Shown one piece after another: positions 27,405-31,050 of a stretch of DNA of 31,050 nucleotides. Location of the stretch: the NCBI RefSeq assembly GCF_000003815.2, contig NC_049984.1, positions 4,310,016 through 4,341,065 on the forward strand. Reading direction: 5' to 3'. Source of the stretch: Branchiostoma floridae. Its lineage: Eukaryota; Chordata; Leptocardii; Amphioxiformes; Branchiostomatidae. The position numbers and the translations under genes were made by a program. How positions within the stretch are numbered: the first letter of the stretch is position 1; each line of letters starts with the position of its first letter. The notes under the pieces are model-generated. The model was not told where the DNA came from. It searched no databases and worked only from the letters and a program-made list of their open reading frames with translations.

Positions 27405-28400
27405 TGCATTGTGGTAAAACGCGTGGATGTAAGTATTCTTTTTGTCATTACCGTTGCAAAATTAGGTTTAGACTTAAAAGAATTTCTTTAGTGAAAGAGT
27501 AAAATCATCTTACGTCGTCACGGCTTAGATTCATAACGCGCAAATTAAGCGTCAATGAGTAAATATTCAAGAGATACCAAGGACTTTATATAACGTCTAT
27601 GAAGAAACCATGCATTATACACAGGGGTTGCTTACCTCGTATTTGGCTAAAAATTCTCATTTGCTAAGATATTGATAAGACATAACTAAATCTTTGTCCA
27701 GTATAGTATCATCGTTTACTATCATTGAATAAACCTCAATATTGTGTCGGCTGTTTTCTTGTATAGAACATTTTGTCACGCACACAAGTGGTAAATAACG
27801 GCATAGCGCAGACTTGTTTTTCTTGCATACCAGATAGATTGAGTCTGAGTACTGTGGAGTTAGTAGATGAATATTGAAGAAACCAATACGAACTGTGAAC
27901 TGTGTGTATTTTCGCCATACGCTACACAGGAGTGTAGACCTATGAATTATCGTGATGTGTTGTAACTTCTTCCACAACTTTCTTTTAACACCAAGTTTTT
28001 GGATACCGAATCTAGACAATTGCACGCCAAATAAAGGCCAAATTAACAAGTTGCAGGTTCCACAACTGTTTATTTGATGGAAAATGCTCACATTTAGATA
28101 CTACCAATATAAGATGCAAGAGGAACAAAATACTAGTGTTATTCTGATGTTTCGGATCAACCTCAACGTTAGACCATAATCAAAAACAACACACCACAAC
28201 CAGGCTCACTGTTGAACCAGCCAGTATCAAAACTTTGCAATATGAACTATGATAAAATGTGTTACAAATAATCCAATATGATCATCAAACTACAAAATCT
28301 CAATCTATAGAGATTTTTTATTCACACTTAATGTATGATATTCATATATCAGAACTTCAATATACAGTAAAACTAGTATAAGCAGAAAAAGCATTGCATA
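27405..28400. other. Intergenic stretch without recognised gene
   Basis: The open frame at 27657-28091 (-) has no recognised motif. CTGATGTTTCGGATCAACCT near 28144-28163 vaguely recalls the Penelope-like motif seen at 6951. Nothing else was seen. Confidence 0.45.
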
Positions 28401-28404
28401 TGAC

Positions 28405-28470
28405 CAAGGACGTTATAGATCTCATGTAACGTCCTTGATATATCTTGTTATATCTTATATAACGTCCTTG
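28405..28470. repeat. Cluster of three CAAGGACGTTA / TAACGTCCTTG copies
   Basis: CAAGGACGTTA at 28405-28415 is followed by the inverse TAACGTCCTTG at 28427-28437 and again at 28460-28470, the last two each followed by ATATA. Confidence 0.6.
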
Positions 28471-28569
28471 ATATAACTATGCAGAAATCATGTATTGATA
28501 ATTATTCATTATTCTTCCCCCGGAAAGTGTTGACTGCACACAATTTTGCTGTATTACGCCTAATATCGC

Positions 28570-28863
28570 GCAAGACATTCTCAAAGTGGCGCCAGACATT
28601 CGCAAAGTGGAGCTAGACATTCGCAAAGTGGAGCCAAACATTCGCAAAGTGGAGCTAGACATTCGCAAAGTGGAGCCAAACATTCGCAAAGTGGAGCCAG
28701 ACATTCGCAAAGTGGAGCCAGACATTCGCAAAGTGGAGCCAGACATTCGCAAAGTGGAGCTAGACATTCGCAAAGTGGAGCCAGACATTCGCAAAGTGGA
28801 GCCAGACATTCGCAAGGTGCAGCTAGACATTCGCAAAGTGGAGCGAGACATTCGCAAAGGGGA
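28570..28863. repeat. 21-bp minisatellite, about 14 copies
   Basis: Unit AGCCAGACATTCGCAAAGTGG, varying mainly at the GCC/GCT/AAA positions. Because 21 is a multiple of 3, frames stay open on both strands (DIRKVEP-type heptads on +, MSGSTLR on -). No splice or start context supports coding, so it is treated as a minisatellite. Confidence 0.9.
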
Positions 28864-28869
28864 TCTTAA

Positions 28870-29360
28870 CTCTAGATTGGGTGTTACTTTCCAATTGTTC
28901 GTGTATCATTGATCATTGGATACTTGATCAGAACATATTTTGCAGAATTCCACTTGTGGCGTGTTTAAAAAACAATATAACCCGTGCAGACCCTATCCAG
29001 GTATCTCCTAAACGTATAAACTCCGCCTTCAAAGACGAAACAAAAAACATATAACAAGAAGAGATTTCTTATCGCCCCTAAAATTACTTTTATAGCCTAA
29101 CTTTTGTGTTATGCGTTGCAAGGGACATTGTATTCAGCCATACGATAATAAGATCAATTGATCTAAAACTAGAGAGTATTTTGGGAGTCTAATAGAACAC
29201 TGAACGTTTTCGCGCAGGTCATATATTTTTGTTTGGGGGGGGGGGGGAAACTGTGAGGTCATACGCACTTTGTGCTTTACAGAATCAAAATCAACATCCA
29301 TCGGGAAAAAGCGCTACCTTCTGGAGTTTAGGACTCTTACAAGGAAACGTAAGGAAACGT
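28870..29360. other. Flank downstream of the Toll-like receptor gene
   Basis: No gene seen. Contains a run of 13 G at 29235-29247. Probably includes the receptor's 3' UTR, but no clear polyadenylation signal was found. Confidence 0.4.
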
Positions 29361-29778
29361 TCAGATGATGTTCTGAATCGGTGGCCTGTCTCCAGTCTTC
29401 AGCGCGTCTTTAAGACGCTCCCAGAACAGCGCCTTCCCCTGCGGGTCCTTGGGCCACTCCAGGTAGGTCCTCTTGCACATGAGGCGGCGCAGGCGCTGGT
29501 AGCGGTGCAGGGCGCGGTCAGGGATGTCCTCCAGGAACACCAGGATCAACACATCTACCTGCACAACAAGATAAAGTAAATGTTAGATTTAAATCAAGGC
29601 TAACTGCAAAAAATATATTGATGATGTATGTGATATGTATAGTTGTAAAATGCATGTACTGTCAAAACTGCACATTTCAGCTTTTGGGATGAGTGCTACT
29701 GATACTGCCACTACTACTACAATGTAGTACAGTAGTGGTGATGCTACAACCATTACTGTTACTACTACTGTTACTGTC

Positions 29779-29810
<32 letters not shown>

Positions 29811-31050
29811 TACTTCTTCTTCTTTTGCTCATTCTGTTAGACCTACCACTGCTACTACTACTACTACTACTACCACTACTACTACTATCACTACTACTAC
29901 TACTACTACTACTAACTACCACTGCTACTACCTGCTCGTCGAACAGCCTGTACGTCGCCATCTGCACCTCCATCTCACACCACTCGCTCTTCAGGAACTC
30001 CTCCGTCACCAGGCAGACGGTCTTGCGACTATCGTAGATGGCGTTCACGATGTTATCAGTAATCGGCGCGCCGGGGACGAAGTCGCGGTAGTCCAGGCAG
30101 AGTCGGAACGGTTCCCCTTCCTCCTCCAGGTGCGGTACTAGTTCGTCCATAACCCAGGCGCGATCGTTGTGGTTGTACGAGACGAAGGCGTCGAACTTCT
30201 TCGGCACGTTCGCCTCCCTCAGCGCCTGGTAGCCATGGAAACGAGCCTTGATGACGAAGCAGCCGTACTTGATGTACCAGCGGTTCCGATAGCCGACGAC
30301 GACTCCCACTAGGAAGACACAGAGGAGGATTGCTCCGGAGATCGCCACGTGAATCCCCGTCTTGTCGTGACAGCCTTGGGCTTCAGCGTCGAAGTCTAAG
30401 ATAGTCTTGTGCACAAGACGTTCGGGAGACACGCAGCCGTAGTTTGACAAGTTGTAAAACAGCGTTTTGGTCTTGTTACTCACCACCCAGTCGTGAAACC
30501 ATTCTTCTTCACAGGTGCACTGCAAGGGGTTGTCTTCCAGGTTCAGATTCTCAAGATTTTGCAAGAAGTCGAACCCGTCTTCTGGCAATGCTCCAAGTCG
30601 ATGGTTAGAATTTAGTTTGAGTGTTCGCAGCTTGGGCAGAGATTTGAACATCGCGACTGGAATGCTCTGAATCCAGTTAGAAGAGAGGTCTAATGACGTC
30701 AGGTTCTGAAGGTTTTCAAACGGCAGCGATGTCATACTGTGGAAGTTATTGTGTGATAGATCCAGCTCCTCCAGTGACGTGAGATTGGCAAATGGGCGGC
30801 TGGTTTCCTCCTGATCTAACATTGCTCTAAGATTGTTATGGCCTAGATAAAGCATCTTCAGAGAGATTAGTCCTGCAAAGAAATCGGGCGGGAAGGACTG
30901 AATCCCACCGGGAGAGTAGCAGTCCAACGTTTGCTCATCGAGATGCAAGGAGACTAGTGATGATAAGTCTGTGAATGGGGGGAGGAACGGTATGTCAGCT
31001 TTGACACAAAGGTTGTTGTTTTCCCAGTATAACTTCTTCAGTCTAAAAAG
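29361..31050 (-). CDS. Toll-like receptor, 3' part (LRR, LRRCT, membrane helix, TIR)
   Basis: Type I innate-immune receptor; the 5' end lies beyond the window. Exons seen: 31050 (open) to 29932 (373 codons) and 29558-29361 (65 codons and stop). In order: about five leucine-rich repeats (LEELDLSHNNF, LTSLDLSSNWI, LRTLKLNSN, LENLNLEDNPL); a cysteine cap starting NPLQCTCEEEW and closing at GCVSPERL/QGC; one membrane helix (ILLCVFLVGVVVG); and a full TIR domain. TIR box 1 is FDAFVSYN, box 2 RLCLDYRDFVPGAP (BB-loop proline present) and box 3 FWERLKDAL. The intron at 29559-29931 splits the TIR after YRLFDEQ, in phase 0, and is full of ACT/CTA triplets. The family signals through MyD88-type adaptors. 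Ligand and orthologue unknown; lancelets have many such genes. Confidence 0.95.
29700..29920. repeat. Triplet repeat (ACT)n/(CTT)n inside the TIR-domain intron
   Basis: Interrupted arrays of TAC/ACT/CTA and CTT triplets fill most of the 373-bp intron. On the minus strand this reads as an uninterrupted Ser-rich frame in phase with the upstream exon. Confidence 0.9.

Noticed and set aside
28570-28863. CRISPR-like array
   Set aside because: Units are directly adjacent with no unique spacers; this is a eukaryotic minisatellite.
28477-28912. Two opposite-strand proteins from the 21-bp repeat
   Set aside because: Frames stay open only because the unit is a multiple of three; no start, splice or family support.
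29693-30037. Plus-strand poly-Leu frame at the TIR intron
   Set aside because: It is the complement of the triplet repeat plus the true TIR exon.

Overview
This window is animal (metazoan) genomic DNA. It has spliced genes with GT-AG introns, a tRNA gene, a vertebrate-type TTAGGG-like tract, many small foldback DNA transposons and one run of N, so it comes from a draft assembly. The gene content fits a lancelet (amphioxus, Branchiostoma) best: a Toll-like receptor, a membrane-bound NHL-propeller protein and a sarcosine-oxidase family enzyme, in intron-rich DNA full of MITEs. The species call is inference; no alignment was run.

Layout, left to right. (1) Positions 1-354 hold the end of an internally deleted mariner element. 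It lies just upstream of an exon of an unrecognised, very basic Ser/Arg-rich protein (+ strand, from about 393) that runs into the N gap at 1369-1960. (2) Positions 2000-7400 are mostly non-genic. They hold a foldback element with a 9-bp target duplication, a degenerate telomere-like tract, one tRNA-Met(CAT) gene and a MITE. (3) Positions 7548-15747 (- strand) hold a complete nine-exon gene for a 406-residue FAD-dependent amine/imino-acid oxidase of the sarcosine oxidase / L-pipecolate oxidase family. It keeps the GxGxxG motif, a cysteine at the covalent-FAD position and a C-terminal AKL peroxisomal signal. All eight junctions keep frame. Its introns are packed with palindromic elements. (4) Positions 15750-17500 carry repeats, including a MITE with TTAA ends. 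(5) Positions 19011-27175 (- strand) hold a gene, or two tightly linked gene parts, for a predicted type II membrane protein. It has a long cytoplasmic tail with four YxPM repeats, GQTP repeats and NPMY motifs, then one membrane helix, a Thr-rich stalk and a six-bladed NHL propeller. A 7-bp tandem duplication shifts the frame inside the propeller. (6) Positions 27200-29360 are intergenic and include a 21-bp minisatellite. (7) From 29361 to the right edge (- strand) is the 3' part of a Toll-like receptor: LRRs, LRR C-terminal cap, membrane helix and a TIR domain split by an intron filled with triplet repeats.

The three recognisable protein genes share one strand but not an operon-like logic. 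The most unusual candidate is the NHL membrane protein: an extracellular beta-propeller on a tail rich in motifs that resemble PI3K-SH2, SH3 and PTB docking sites. If the exons belong together, it would be a receptor-like signalling or endocytic protein.
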